This document shows positions 17,064 to 24,426 of a stretch of 64,000 nucleotides of DNA, piece by piece. The notes under the pieces are model-generated. The model worked only from the letters and a program-made list of their open reading frames with translations. It did no database searches and had not been told where the DNA came from. The position numbers and the translations under genes were made by a program. This DNA is from Flavobacterium psychrophilum (GTDB taxonomy: Bacteria; Bacteroidota; Bacteroidia; Flavobacteriales; Flavobacteriaceae): positions 124,001-188,000 of the forward strand of contig CAMCFT010000001.1 in NCBI GenBank assembly GCA_945874225.1, read 5' to 3'. How positions within the stretch are numbered: position 1 is the stretch's first letter; each line of letters opens with the position of its first letter.

Positions 17064-17867
17064 ATGATCCCAAAATCTATTACATTTTTCTGCCTCCTCT
17101 TTTTTGGAATTTCGAATGTAGCAAATGCCCAATTTGGGTTTTCACACGAAATTGGCGCCATAGCCGGTCCTGTAGCCTTTCAGTCTGATTATGGAGAGCG
17201 ATATGACTTGACCACAAATGCAGGTAATACAGGATATGGAATTGGTATTATCCACTATTTAAATTTTTCTTATACAGCAGAATGTAATTGCTATACACCA
17301 GAAACATATTTTAATGATCACTTCAAACTAAGAAGCGAATTGTCTTATAATAGCACGAAGTTAGATCACTTTGGTCAATGGGTAGAAGGTAAAAGTTCCG
17401 TAGGAAAAGAACAATTAAGAGCAATGCAGGGAAGTACTGCGGTTACCAATATAGGAATGCAACTTGAATTTTTCCCTTGGAGTATTCGCGACTTTACTGA
17501 AACAATAGAAAGTTGGGGGCCATTTATAAGTCTCGGAGGACAATTTAGTTTTTACAATGCAAAAGCTTGGTCAACAATGGGCCCTTTGGGAACACCACTA
17601 ACAACTTTTCCTAAATATCTAGTTCCTACTGACGACCGCCCTTATGGATATTCAACTGAAGGCGGTTCTGTTTGGTCAGTGGTTTCAAGTGTGGGAACAC
17701 GATATAAATTGGCTCCATTATCGGATTTAATGGTGGATTTAAGATTGCAATATTATTTTTCTGATTGGGTTGATGGTCTAAAACCAAATCCCGCTCTTTA
17801 TAAAGAAAACAAGGCAAACGACTGGTTAGTCTGGTTCAATGTGGGCTATATTTATTACTTGCAATAA
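17064..17867 (+). CDS. Exported protein of unknown function (flavobacterial family)
   Basis: 267 residues with a signal peptide (residues 1-22, KSITFFCLLFFGISNVANAQ). The mature part is rich in aromatic and glycine residues (FGFSHEIGAIAGPVAFQSDYGERYDL, WLVWFNVGYIYYLQ) with alternating beta-strand patterns, suggesting a small outer-membrane barrel or beta-sandwich. A C-x-C pair occurs early in the mature part (ECNCYTPETYF). I recognise it as a conserved flavobacterial unknown, possibly the family labelled THC0290_0291, but cannot confirm that. It is next to gdhA but on the opposite strand, so no functional link is shown. Confidence 0.75.
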   Translation: MIPKSITFFCLLFFGISNVANAQFGFSHEIGAIAGPVAFQSDYGERYDLTTNAGNTGYGIGIIHYLNFSYTAECNCYTPETYFNDHFKLRSELSYNSTKLDHFGQWVEGKSSVGKEQLRAMQGSTAVTNIGMQLEFFPWSIRDFTETIESWGPFISLGGQFSFYNAKAWSTMGPLGTPLTTFPKYLVPTDDRPYGYSTEGGSVWSVVSSVGTRYKLAPLSDLMVDLRLQYYFSDWVDGLKPNPALYKENKANDWLVWFNVGYIYYLQ

Positions 17868-17881
17868 TAGAATACAACTAT

Positions 17882-17922
17882 AAAACAAAAGCCCGATTTT
17901 AGTAAAATCGGGCTTTTGTTTT
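17882..17922. terminator. Bidirectional terminator
   Basis: A perfect 19-bp inverted repeat with a 3-nt loop; the GC core is GCCCGATTTT/AAAATCGGGC and both sides end in A- or T-rich tracts. It lies between two convergent genes, touching the stop of the cystathionine enzyme gene, so it can end both transcripts. Confidence 0.93.
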
Positions 17923-19068
17923 TTATTCCAATGCTTGTTTTAAATCCTCGATTAAATCTTCTGCATCTTCAATACCTACGCTCAACCGAACTAAATCATC
18001 CGTGATTCCAACTTCTTTTCGTTTGTCTTCCGGAATCGATGCGTGCGTCATCAAGGCTGGATGATTTGCCAATGATTCAACTCCACCTAAAGATTCAGCC
18101 AAAGTGAATACTTTAAGTTTCTCCAAAAAGTGAATTGAATCCTCTTTTTTACCTGAAACAAATGTAAAAGAAACCATTCCACCAAAACCGCTCATTTGCT
18201 TTTTGGCAATTTCATGATACGGATGACTTGGCAATCCTGGATAATAAACTGTTTTTATTTTGGGATGTTGACTTAAAAATGCCACCACTTTTTCGCCGTT
18301 TTCGCAATGTCTTTGCACTCTAAGATGCAATGTTTTTATTCCTCGTAACACCAAAAAACTGTCCATTGGTCCCAATGTTGCTCCCGTAGCAAATTGTTGA
18401 AAATGCAACTGTTCACCTAAGTCCTCATCTTTTACAATCAAAGCTCCGGCAATTACATCAGAATGTCCTCCGAGATATTTTGTCGCCGAATGCATTACGA
18501 TATCTGCTCCCAAATCCAAAGGTTTTTGCAAATAAGGCGTTGCAAAAGTATTGTCAACAGCAAAAAGAATATTTTTTTGTTTGGTAATTTTAGCAATTTC
18601 CTGGATATCGGCTAATTTCATCAACGGATTTGTTGGTGTTTCTACCCAAACTAGTTTAGTGTTTTCATTAATTAAAGAATGGAATTTCTCCAAATCATTC
18701 ATATCAACAAAATGGAATTTTATTCCAGAATCTTTATAAATTCGCGTAAACATTCTATACGTACCACCATATAAATCGTCCATTGCAATGATTTCATCTC
18801 CTGATTTGAATGAACGCAAAACACAATCAGTGGCTGCTAATCCTGACGAAAAAGCCAAAGCACGAGTTCCGTTTTCGATACTTGCCAAGGCGTTTTCCAA
18901 TGCTGTTCGTGTAGGGTTTGATGCTCTGCTGTATTCGTAATCCGGATTTATTGGTTTCCCGGGACTTGTTTGTGCAAAAGTTGACGTTTGATAAACCGGA
19001 GGCATAACAGCTCCAGTACTTGGATCGTGATGTTGCCCACCGTGTATGGTTTTAGTATTGAATTTCAT
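17923..19068 (-). CDS. Trans-sulfuration PLP enzyme (cystathionine gamma-synthase type)
   Basis: 381 residues with the Cys/Met metabolism PLP fold: the N-terminal FNTKTIHGGQHHDPSTGAVMPPVYQTSTF, the tyrosine region YEYSRASNPTRTALE, the aspartate motif FAVDNTFATPYLQKPL and the PLP lysine in ADIVMHSATKYLGGHSDVIAG. The family makes or cleaves cystathionine in methionine/cysteine metabolism. Gamma-synthase, gamma-lyase and O-acetylhomoserine activities cannot be separated reliably by eye. It is monocistronic, ending in a perfect bidirectional terminator. Confidence 0.9.
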   Translation of the reverse strand: MKFNTKTIHGGQHHDPSTGAVMPPVYQTSTFAQTSPGKPINPDYEYSRASNPTRTALENALASIENGTRALAFSSGLAATDCVLRSFKSGDEIIAMDDLYGGTYRMFTRIYKDSGIKFHFVDMNDLEKFHSLINENTKLVWVETPTNPLMKLADIQEIAKITKQKNILFAVDNTFATPYLQKPLDLGADIVMHSATKYLGGHSDVIAGALIVKDEDLGEQLHFQQFATGATLGPMDSFLVLRGIKTLHLRVQRHCENGEKVVAFLSQHPKIKTVYYPGLPSHPYHEIAKKQMSGFGGMVSFTFVSGKKEDSIHFLEKLKVFTLAESLGGVESLANHPALMTHASIPEDKRKEVGITDDLVRLSVGIEDAEDLIEDLKQALE

Positions 19069-19124
19069 TTGGAATATTTTTTTTGTAAAGGTAATTTAGT
19101 TTGTGGTAAAATTTTAAAGTCTTT

Positions 19125-19163
19125 TATAAAGCTTCCAGCCTTTGGAAGGCTGGAAGCTTTATA
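19125..19163. repeat. Perfect intergenic palindrome
   Basis: A 16-bp perfect inverted repeat (TATAAAGCTTCCAGCC and its complement) around a 7-bp spacer. It lies between the DinB-like gene and the cystathionine enzyme gene, both on the minus strand. There is no T-tract right after it, so a simple terminator is less likely than a dispersed palindromic repeat; both are possible. Confidence 0.7.
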
Positions 19164-19170
19164 ATAATGA

Positions 19171-19626
19171 TTACAAAAACTTACGAATACTCATCATAAT
19201 CCCTATGTGAAGCCCTTCATGAAAATTGTTGAATGTCATTGCGTCCTCCGCGGTTTTTATGGTAAAACCTGTTGAAGTTGGATATTCCTGATAGTTTTTA
19301 AAAATTTTATTGTCGAAATCTTCCTTAGTTTGATCGATGGTTTTCAATAATAAAGACTTGATTTCGTCAACTTCGGATTCTGTGACATTGTGCTCCGGCT
19401 TTGTCCCTTTCATATATTTCTGTATCAATTCCTCTGAAACCATCATAGGCAAACCCGAGAATTTATAGACTAGTAATTGTTGTGTCACGACAATATGTGC
19501 AATGTTCCAAATAAGATTGTTCTTGAAGCCTTCGGGTATTTTGTTGAGTTGTTCTAAAGTGTGATTTTCCAGAAACTGGGAAACTATTTTTCTGCTTGTG
19601 TTGGTAATATCGAATGTCTGTTGCAT
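19171..19626 (-). CDS. DinB-family protein
   Basis: 151 residues forming the four-helix DinB/YfiT fold: SRKIVSQFLENHTLEQLNKIPEGFKNNLIWNIAHIVVTQQ and the C-terminal NNFHEGLHIGIMMSIRKFL. Histidines at three positions (NIAHI, FHEG, LHIG) could form the metal site of the family. Members are metal-dependent transferases or have unknown roles; the substrate here is unknown. It is a single gene, divergent from the ArsC-like gene. Confidence 0.88.
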   Translation of the reverse strand: MQQTFDITNTSRKIVSQFLENHTLEQLNKIPEGFKNNLIWNIAHIVVTQQLLVYKFSGLPMMVSEELIQKYMKGTKPEHNVTESEVDEIKSLLLKTIDQTKEDFDNKIFKNYQEYPTSTGFTIKTAEDAMTFNNFHEGLHIGIMMSIRKFL

Positions 19627-19703
19627 TTTTTTAAATTTTTGATAAAAATACTCATTTTCAAGGTCAAATGGATTTTCTTTGTATAAAGAAATTACCGTTT
19701 ATT

Positions 19704-20054
19704 ATGAACAAAATATATTATCTCGCTTCCTGCGATACGTGTAGAAAAATTATAAAATCGTTACCAAAAGGTCATAATTTAGTTTTTCACGACATTAAAC
19801 AAGATCCAATCACAATTCAAGAATTGGAAGAAATGCACCAACTTTCAGGAAGTTACGAAGCGCTTTTTAGCAAAAAAGCACAACTTTACAAATCGATGGA
19901 TTTAAAAAATAAATCACTTACCGAAGCCGATTTTAAAAAATACATTCTGGAACATTATACTTTCCTGAGTCGTCCGGTTTTTATTATTGATGGCAAAATT
20001 TTCATTGGAAACAGCCAGCAAAATATGCTTCAGGTAATGAAAGCATTAGCCTAA
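19704..20054 (+). CDS. ArsC/Spx-family thioredoxin-fold protein
   Basis: 116 residues from ATG 19704; the upstream in-frame ATG at 19668 adds 12 residues that do not fit the fold. It begins KIYYLASCDTCRKIIK with the family CxxC and ends with LSRPVFIIDGKIFIGNS, the Arg-Pro loop used by arsenate reductases. It may be a glutaredoxin-dependent arsenate reductase or an Spx/YffB-like protein. There is no ars gene nearby, so arsenic resistance is not implied. The stop overlaps the start of the EamA transporter (TAATG). Confidence 0.88.
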   Translation: MNKIYYLASCDTCRKIIKSLPKGHNLVFHDIKQDPITIQELEEMHQLSGSYEALFSKKAQLYKSMDLKNKSLTEADFKKYILEHYTFLSRPVFIIDGKIFIGNSQQNMLQVMKALA

Positions 20055-20974
20055 TGTCAAAAAGAAATCTTGCCCTCATTGGCGCTACAATTGTTTCCAT
20101 AATATACGGTGTGACCTTTACGATTGCCAAAGACGTGATGCCAAAATATGTTGATGCTTACGGATTTATTTTGATGCGCGTGGGCGGTTCCACGATTTTA
20201 TTTTGGTTAGTTTGGCTATTTAGCAGAATGTCTGTAGCAGTTCGTGAGGAGAAAATAGATCCCACCGATTTTCCTCGAATTATTTGGGCAGCCTTTTTTG
20301 GTGTTGCCTTAAATATGCTTTCTTTTTTCAAAGGATTGAGCCTTACTTCCCCCATTTCGGCATCAGTGATTATGGTTTCAACACCGATGATTGTGCTGGT
20401 ACTTTCGGCCATTATCATCAAAGAAAGAATGCGAAAACGAATGGTTTTTGGCATTGTGTTGGGTTTGATTGGCACCGCTTTTCTTATCCTTTACGGAAAA
20501 TCTGTAGGTAATGCCCCCAACGCTAGTTTGGGGAACTTTCTAGTTTTTGTCAATGCAGCTTCGTATGGATTATACTTGGTAATGGTCAAAAAACTGATGG
20601 ACAAATACAATGCTTTTACCTTTGTAAAATGGATTTATTTGATAGGTTTTATTATGGTTTTACCTTTTGGTTGGAGTCAATTTGAAGCGGTAAATTGGGC
20701 TTTGATGCCATCGGATATTTATTGGAAAATAGGATTTGTGGTGATTTTTTCGACCTTCTTGACTTATTTGCTGAATTTGCTCTCGATGAGAGAATTAAAA
20801 CCAACAACTGTTGCTGTTTTCGTTTACTTACAACCCGTTTTTGCAACCGTTTTTGCAATTAGCCTCGGAAAAGACGAACTGACTTTAGTGAAAATAATTT
20901 CGGCTATTTTGATATTTTCTGGTGTATACTTGGTTACACAGAGGCCCCCTAACCCCCAAAGGGGGAATAAATAA
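20054..20974 (+). CDS. EamA/DMT-family transporter with repeat-encoded tail
   Basis: 306 residues with ten predicted membrane helices arranged as two EamA halves (IGATIVSIIYGVTFTIAK near 8-25; second half from about 155, LGNFLVFVNAASYGLYLVMVKKL). These are drug/metabolite carriers; the substrate is not predictable. It is co-translated with the ArsC-like gene (1-bp overlap). The last residues, after the final helix (QRPPNPQRGNK), are encoded by a copy of the GC-rich palindromic repeat, which also sets the stop position. A facing repeat copy then forms the terminator. Confidence 0.92.
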   Translation: MSKRNLALIGATIVSIIYGVTFTIAKDVMPKYVDAYGFILMRVGGSTILFWLVWLFSRMSVAVREEKIDPTDFPRIIWAAFFGVALNMLSFFKGLSLTSPISASVIMVSTPMIVLVLSAIIIKERMRKRMVFGIVLGLIGTAFLILYGKSVGNAPNASLGNFLVFVNAASYGLYLVMVKKLMDKYNAFTFVKWIYLIGFIMVLPFGWSQFEAVNWALMPSDIYWKIGFVVIFSTFLTYLLNLLSMRELKPTTVAVFVYLQPVFATVFAISLGKDELTLVKIISAILIFSGVYLVTQRPPNPQRGNK

Positions 20975-21014
20975 TATACAGCTATTCCCCCTTTGGGGTT
21001 AGGGGGCTTTTTTT
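20944..21014 (+). terminator. Terminator made of two facing GC-rich repeats
   Basis: Left arm 20944-20968 and right arm 20984-21007 are inverted copies of the same repeat (24-25 bp, one-base difference), followed by seven T. The stem is very stable and begins inside the last codons of the transporter gene. It ends the ArsC-EamA operon. Confidence 0.85.
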
Positions 21015-21024
21015 CTTATCTTTG
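20992..21024 (+). promoter_or_regulatory. Probable yicC promoter built on the repeat
   Basis: TTTG at 20992-20995 (inside the right repeat arm) and TATCTTTG at 21017-21024 are 21 bp apart, within the 17-23 bp spacing accepted for Flavobacterium. The ATG of yicC is at 21044. If correct, the repeat provides the -33 element and terminates the gene before. Confidence 0.55.
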
Positions 21025-21043
21025 AACTCTTTTAGAAAATTAT

Positions 21044-21904
21044 ATGATACAATCAATGACTGGATTTGGCAAAGCAAGCTTGCAATTGCCAACCAAAAAA
21101 ATAACAGTAGAAGTAAAATCCTTGAACAGTAAAGGGTTGGATTTAGGCGTGCGAATGCCTTCGACTTATCGCGAAATGGAATTGGGTTTACGCAACCAAA
21201 TTGCCTTGAAACTCGAAAGAGGAAAAGTGGATTTTTCCATTTTTATCGAAAGCACTGCCGAACAAACTTCGACGAAAGTGAATGTGCCAATTGTGAAAGC
21301 CTACATCAATCAATTGCGTGAAGTTTATGCTGATGCCGATGAAACCGAATTGATGAAAATGGCTGTCAGAATGCCGGATACAATGAAAACCGAGCGAGAA
21401 GAAATCGACGAAAATGATTGGGTTCAAATTCAAACCGTTATCGAGGAATCTTTGCAAAACATTTTAAATTTTCGCAAAGACGAAGGTGCTTCGTTGGAAA
21501 AAGAATTCCAGTTGCGAATTGGTAATATTCGCCAATATATGAACGATGCTTTGGCCCTTGATCCAGAACGTGTTCAGGCTATAAAAGACCGTTTGCAAAC
21601 CGCCATTTCAGAGTTAAAAGTCAACGTTGACGAAAATCGTTTTGAACAGGAATTGATTTATTACCTCGAAAAATTAGACATTACTGAAGAGAAAGTTCGT
21701 TTGACAAATCACCTAGATTATTTCCTGGAAACCATCAACGGAACGGAAGCCAATGGTCGAAAACTAGGCTTCATTACCCAAGAAATGGGACGTGAAATCA
21801 ACACAATGGGTTCAAAAGCCAATCATTCACAAATGCAAAAATTAGTTGTGATGATGAAGGATGAATTGGAAAAAATTAAGGAACAGGTTTTAAATGTGCT
21901 TTAG
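21044..21904 (+). CDS. yicC: YicC-family endoribonuclease
   Basis: 286 residues. It begins MIQSMTGFGKASLQL, the conserved start of the YicC family, and has the C-terminal DUF1732 part (LDYFLETINGTEANGRKLGFITQEMGREINTMGSKAN). YicC proteins are endoribonucleases implicated in small-RNA turnover. Length is normal. gmk follows 100 bp downstream on the same strand, an arrangement found in many bacteria, but two repeats lie in the gap. Confidence 0.93.
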   Translation: MIQSMTGFGKASLQLPTKKITVEVKSLNSKGLDLGVRMPSTYREMELGLRNQIALKLERGKVDFSIFIESTAEQTSTKVNVPIVKAYINQLREVYADADETELMKMAVRMPDTMKTEREEIDENDWVQIQTVIEESLQNILNFRKDEGASLEKEFQLRIGNIRQYMNDALALDPERVQAIKDRLQTAISELKVNVDENRFEQELIYYLEKLDITEEKVRLTNHLDYFLETINGTEANGRKLGFITQEMGREINTMGSKANHSQMQKLVVMMKDELEKIKEQVLNVL

Positions 21905-21909
21905 ACTTT

Positions 21910-21950
21910 AACCACAAATTAATTCGTGATAATTTGTGTAATTCGTGGTT
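21910..21950. repeat. Imperfect palindrome of the ACCACGAATT type
   Basis: Arms 21910-21921 and 21939-21950 pair at 11 of 12 positions (AACCACAAATTA with TAATTCGTGGTT). The same CCACGAATT end motif occurs in the longer palindrome at 22581-22659, so this is a dispersed family. It lies just after the yicC stop. Confidence 0.6.
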
Positions 21951-21973
21951 GAAAATAAAAAAACAAATTGAGG

Positions 21974-22002
21974 ATGAGATTGCTTCGTTCCTCGCAATGA
22001 CT
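21974..22002. repeat. 29-bp dispersed repeat before gmk
   Basis: Identical over 29 bp to 26092-26120 (core GAGATTGCTTCGTTCCTCGC). It contains short complementary arms ATTGC/GCAAT. It ends 6 bp before the gmk ATG and so occupies the ribosome-binding region. Confidence 0.85.
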
Positions 22003-22007
22003 TTAAA

Positions 22008-22577
22008 ATGAAAAAAGGAAAATTAATAGTGTTTTCGGCGCCATCAGGATCGGGGAAAACCACCATCGTTAGGCATTTATTAGGAAAAGAAGACTTGAAT
22101 TTAGAGTTTTCAATTTCGGCAGCAACACGTCCCGCTCGTGGTGAGGAAGTAAATGGAAAAGATTATTATTTTATGTCTTTGGAAGAGTTTAAAAAACACA
22201 TTAAAAACGAAGATTTTGTAGAATGGGAAGAAGTCTATCGCGATAATTTTTACGGAACTTTAAAAAGCGAAGTGGAACGCATTTGGGCAAAAGGGAAAAA
22301 CGTGATTTTTGACATTGATGTTTCTGGCGGATTGCGAATCAAGCATAAATTTCCGGAAGAAACCTTGGCCGTTTTTGTAAAACCACCAAGTATTGATGAG
22401 TTAAAAATTCGCCTTAAAAAACGCTCTACTGAAAGCGATGATAAAATCAATATGCGCATTGCAAAAGCTTCAGTAGAACTTGCAACAGCGCCTCAATTTG
22501 ATAAAATTATCAAGAATTACGATTTAGATACTGCCAAAGAAGATGCGTATCAATTGGTAAAAGAATTTTTAAAATAA
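22008..22577 (+). CDS. gmk: Guanylate kinase
   Basis: Phosphorylates GMP to GDP. The 189-residue protein has the P-loop SAPSGSGKTTIVRHL (9-23), the GMP-binding segment SISAATRPARGEEVNGKDYYFM (36-57) and the lid region with RLKKRSTESDDKINMRI. Normal length. The leader is unusual: a 29-bp dispersed repeat ends 6 bp before the ATG, leaving no classical Shine-Dalgarno. It is followed by nadD after an 88-bp palindromic spacer. Confidence 0.96.
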   Translation: MKKGKLIVFSAPSGSGKTTIVRHLLGKEDLNLEFSISAATRPARGEEVNGKDYYFMSLEEFKKHIKNEDFVEWEEVYRDNFYGTLKSEVERIWAKGKNVIFDIDVSGGLRIKHKFPEETLAVFVKPPSIDELKIRLKKRSTESDDKINMRIAKASVELATAPQFDKIIKNYDLDTAKEDAYQLVKEFLK

Positions 22578-22580
22578 GTC

Positions 22581-22659
22581 GCCACGAATTTCATAAATTT
22601 ACACTAATTAATTCTTGAAATTCCGGCAAAAATTGGTGTAAATTTATGTAATTCGTGGC
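22581..22659. repeat. Long inverted repeat between gmk and nadD
   Basis: 24-bp arms (22581-22604 and 22636-22659) match at 23 of 24 positions in inverted orientation, ending GCCACGAATT / AATTCGTGGC. It fills nearly the whole gap between the gmk stop and the nadD ATG at 22666. It has no T-tract typical of a terminator, so read-through with a large mRNA hairpin is likely. Confidence 0.8.
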
Positions 22660-22665
22660 AAAAAA

Positions 22666-23277
22666 ATGAAAATAGGATTGTATTTCGGAACATTCAACCC
22701 CATTCATATTGGGCACTTGATTATTGCCAATCACTTTGCAGAATATTCTGGTTTGGATCAAATCTGGATGGTCGTAACACCGCACAATCCTTTGAAAAAT
22801 AAAGATACTTTGCTTGATGATTATCAAAGACTACAATTGGTTTTTTTGGCTACTGAAGATTATCCAAAAATAAAACCTTCGGATATTGAGTTCAAGTTGC
22901 CGCAGCCTAATTACACCGTGAATACATTGGCACATTTACAGGAAAAATATCCACAACATATCTTTTCATTAATTATGGGCGAAGACAATTTAAAATCGTT
23001 GCATAAATGGAAAAACTACGAGATAATTTTGCAAAACTATGAGGTTTATGTGTATCCGAGAGTTTCTGAAGAAAAAGACACGAGCCTGAAAGGCGAACTG
23101 GCGAAGCAAAATTTAGAGTTCAAAAACAATCCAAAGATTCACTTTATTGATGCACCAATTGTAGAAATTTCATCGACATTCATACGTGCTAACATCAAAA
23201 ACAAGAAGAATGTTCGCCCGCTTTTACCTGAAAAAGTTTGGGAATATATCGACCACAATAATTTATACAAGAAGTAA
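22666..23277 (+). CDS. nadD: Nicotinate-nucleotide adenylyltransferase
   Basis: Adenylates nicotinate mononucleotide in NAD synthesis. The 203-residue protein begins KIGLYFGTFNPIHIGHLIIANHF with the GxFxPxHxGH nucleotidyltransferase motif and ends with the ISSTFIRANIKN motif (SxTxxR) and VWEYIDHNNLY. Normal length. It is probably transcribed with gmk; its start lies 7 bp after the long palindrome. Confidence 0.96.
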   Translation: MKIGLYFGTFNPIHIGHLIIANHFAEYSGLDQIWMVVTPHNPLKNKDTLLDDYQRLQLVFLATEDYPKIKPSDIEFKLPQPNYTVNTLAHLQEKYPQHIFSLIMGEDNLKSLHKWKNYEIILQNYEVYVYPRVSEEKDTSLKGELAKQNLEFKNNPKIHFIDAPIVEISSTFIRANIKNKKNVRPLLPEKVWEYIDHNNLYKK

Positions 23278-23301
23278 CTTCTTGAAAAACATTTGAAAAA
23301 T

Positions 23302-23327
23302 TATTTATCACAAACTTGTGATAAATA
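23302..23327. promoter_or_regulatory. Perfect dyad, candidate operator
   Basis: Two 12-bp arms separated by 2 bp (TATTTATCACAA AC TTGTGATAAATA). It lies 25 bp upstream of the -7 box of the DJ-1-like gene and 25 bp after nadD. There is no T-run after it, and the short spacer would make a poor RNA loop, so a dimeric regulator site is preferred over a terminator. Confidence 0.5.
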
Positions 23328-23352
23328 GACTTCGTTACTAACATATTCAACC

Positions 23353-23360
23353 TAATTTTG
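23353..23360 (+). promoter_or_regulatory. Probable -7 promoter box (TAATTTTG)
   Basis: Full TAnnTTTG match 18 bp before the ATG at 23378. A near-match -33 element, TTCG at 23331-23334, lies 18 bp upstream. Confidence 0.55.
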
Positions 23361-23377
23361 TACAAATAAAATAAGTT

Positions 23378-24145
23378 ATGAGAAAAATTGCAATTTTTGT
23401 CGTTTTAGCATTAACTGCCGGTTGCATATCTGCAACTGCACAAAAACAAAATAAAAAAGTTATGAAAAAAGTATTATTTGTTGTTACAAGTCACGATAAA
23501 TTGGGTAACACAGGAGAAAAAACAGGTTTTTGGACAGAAGAATTAGCAGCGCCGTATTATGCTTTGGCAGATCAAGGAGTTGAAATTGATATTGCAACAC
23601 CGCTGGGAGGTCAACCGCCAATTGATCCAAAAAGTGAAGATCCATCTGCAGCGACAGAAGACACAAAAAGATTTGACAGCGACACCGTACTTCTTGAAAA
23701 ACTAAAACACACGTTGAAATTAGTTGATGTTAACCAAGAAGATTATGATGCGGTTTTTTATCCTGGAGGTCACGGTCCACTTTGGGATTTAGCCGAAGAT
23801 GCAAATTCAGCAGCATTGATTGAAGCGTTTTACACTAATAACAAACCTGTTGGTTTTGTTTGTCATGCTCCGGGTGTTCTTAAAAATGTAAAAATTAATG
23901 GCGAATTTCTAGTGAAAGGAAAGAAAGTAACTGGTTTTTCAAATACTGAAGAAGCAGCTGTTGGTTTAACCAATATTGTTCCTTTTTTATTGGAAGATGT
24001 TTTACAGAAAAATGGAGCAACTTATTCAAAAGTGAGCGATTGGCATCCTTATGCAGTTGAAGATGGCTTATTAATAACTGGACAAAATCCAGCTTCTTCT
24101 AAATTAGTTGCAGAAAAAATATTGCAACAATTGAATTCAAAATAA
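23378..24145 (+). CDS. Exported DJ-1/PfpI (Hsp31-like) glutamine amidotransferase-fold protein
   Basis: 255 residues. An N-terminal signal sequence (RKIAIFVVLALTAGCISATAQ) could be cut after Ala-Gln or at the weak lipobox TAGC. The domain then starts KKVLFVVTSHDKLG. The nucleophile elbow is VGFVCHAPGVL (Cys-His), with an upstream Glu in EKTGFWTEELAAPYY, as in Hsp31-type chaperone/glyoxalase proteins. The family includes methylglyoxal-handling enzymes and chaperones; which activity applies is unknown. An internal ATG at the domain start could give a cytosolic form. It has its own promoter, a dyad upstream and a terminator. Confidence 0.88.
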   Translation: MRKIAIFVVLALTAGCISATAQKQNKKVMKKVLFVVTSHDKLGNTGEKTGFWTEELAAPYYALADQGVEIDIATPLGGQPPIDPKSEDPSAATEDTKRFDSDTVLLEKLKHTLKLVDVNQEDYDAVFYPGGHGPLWDLAEDANSAALIEAFYTNNKPVGFVCHAPGVLKNVKINGEFLVKGKKVTGFSNTEEAAVGLTNIVPFLLEDVLQKNGATYSKVSDWHPYAVEDGLLITGQNPASSKLVAEKILQQLNSK

Positions 24146-24172
24146 TAATTAATTGGATTAGAAAATAAAAAG

Positions 24173-24207
24173 AAAGGCGTTCCTAAACTACCTTTAAGAA
24201 CGCCTTT
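24173..24207 (+). terminator. Rho-independent terminator
   Basis: A 10-bp stem AAAGGCGTTC / GAACGCCTTT with a 15-nt loop, 28 bp after the stop of the DJ-1-like gene and followed by a short T run. The rest of the gap to gpsA (24208-24376) is AT-rich, with nothing else recognised. Confidence 0.85.
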
Positions 24208-24376
24208 TACAAAAATACTAAAACAAAACTAACTAATTCAATCCTCTTACTCATTTATAAAATACTATTTACTCATAAATTACAACGTATAATAAAAAAA
24301 TATATTGTGTAGAAATAAAAATTTTTTTAACTATCTTTTTTTGATGTTTTTGAAATAGATTTCTATGATTAATTTA

Positions 24377-24408
24377 TTGCTTTATTAGTATATTTTTAAG
24401 TACTTTTG
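24377..24408 (+). promoter_or_regulatory. Probable gpsA promoter
   Basis: TTG at 24377-24379 and TACTTTTG at 24401-24408 with a 21-bp spacer fit the Flavobacterium -33/-7 pattern. The ATG is at 24427. The -7 box overlaps an alternative upstream in-frame start (24406), which argues for 24427. Confidence 0.6.
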
Positions 24409-24426
24409 GTTAAATCTAATAAAAAA

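Noticed and set aside
19704..20974. Arsenic resistance operon
   Set aside because: An ArsC-like protein with an EamA carrier is not an ars operon; there is no ArsR, ArsB or Acr3.
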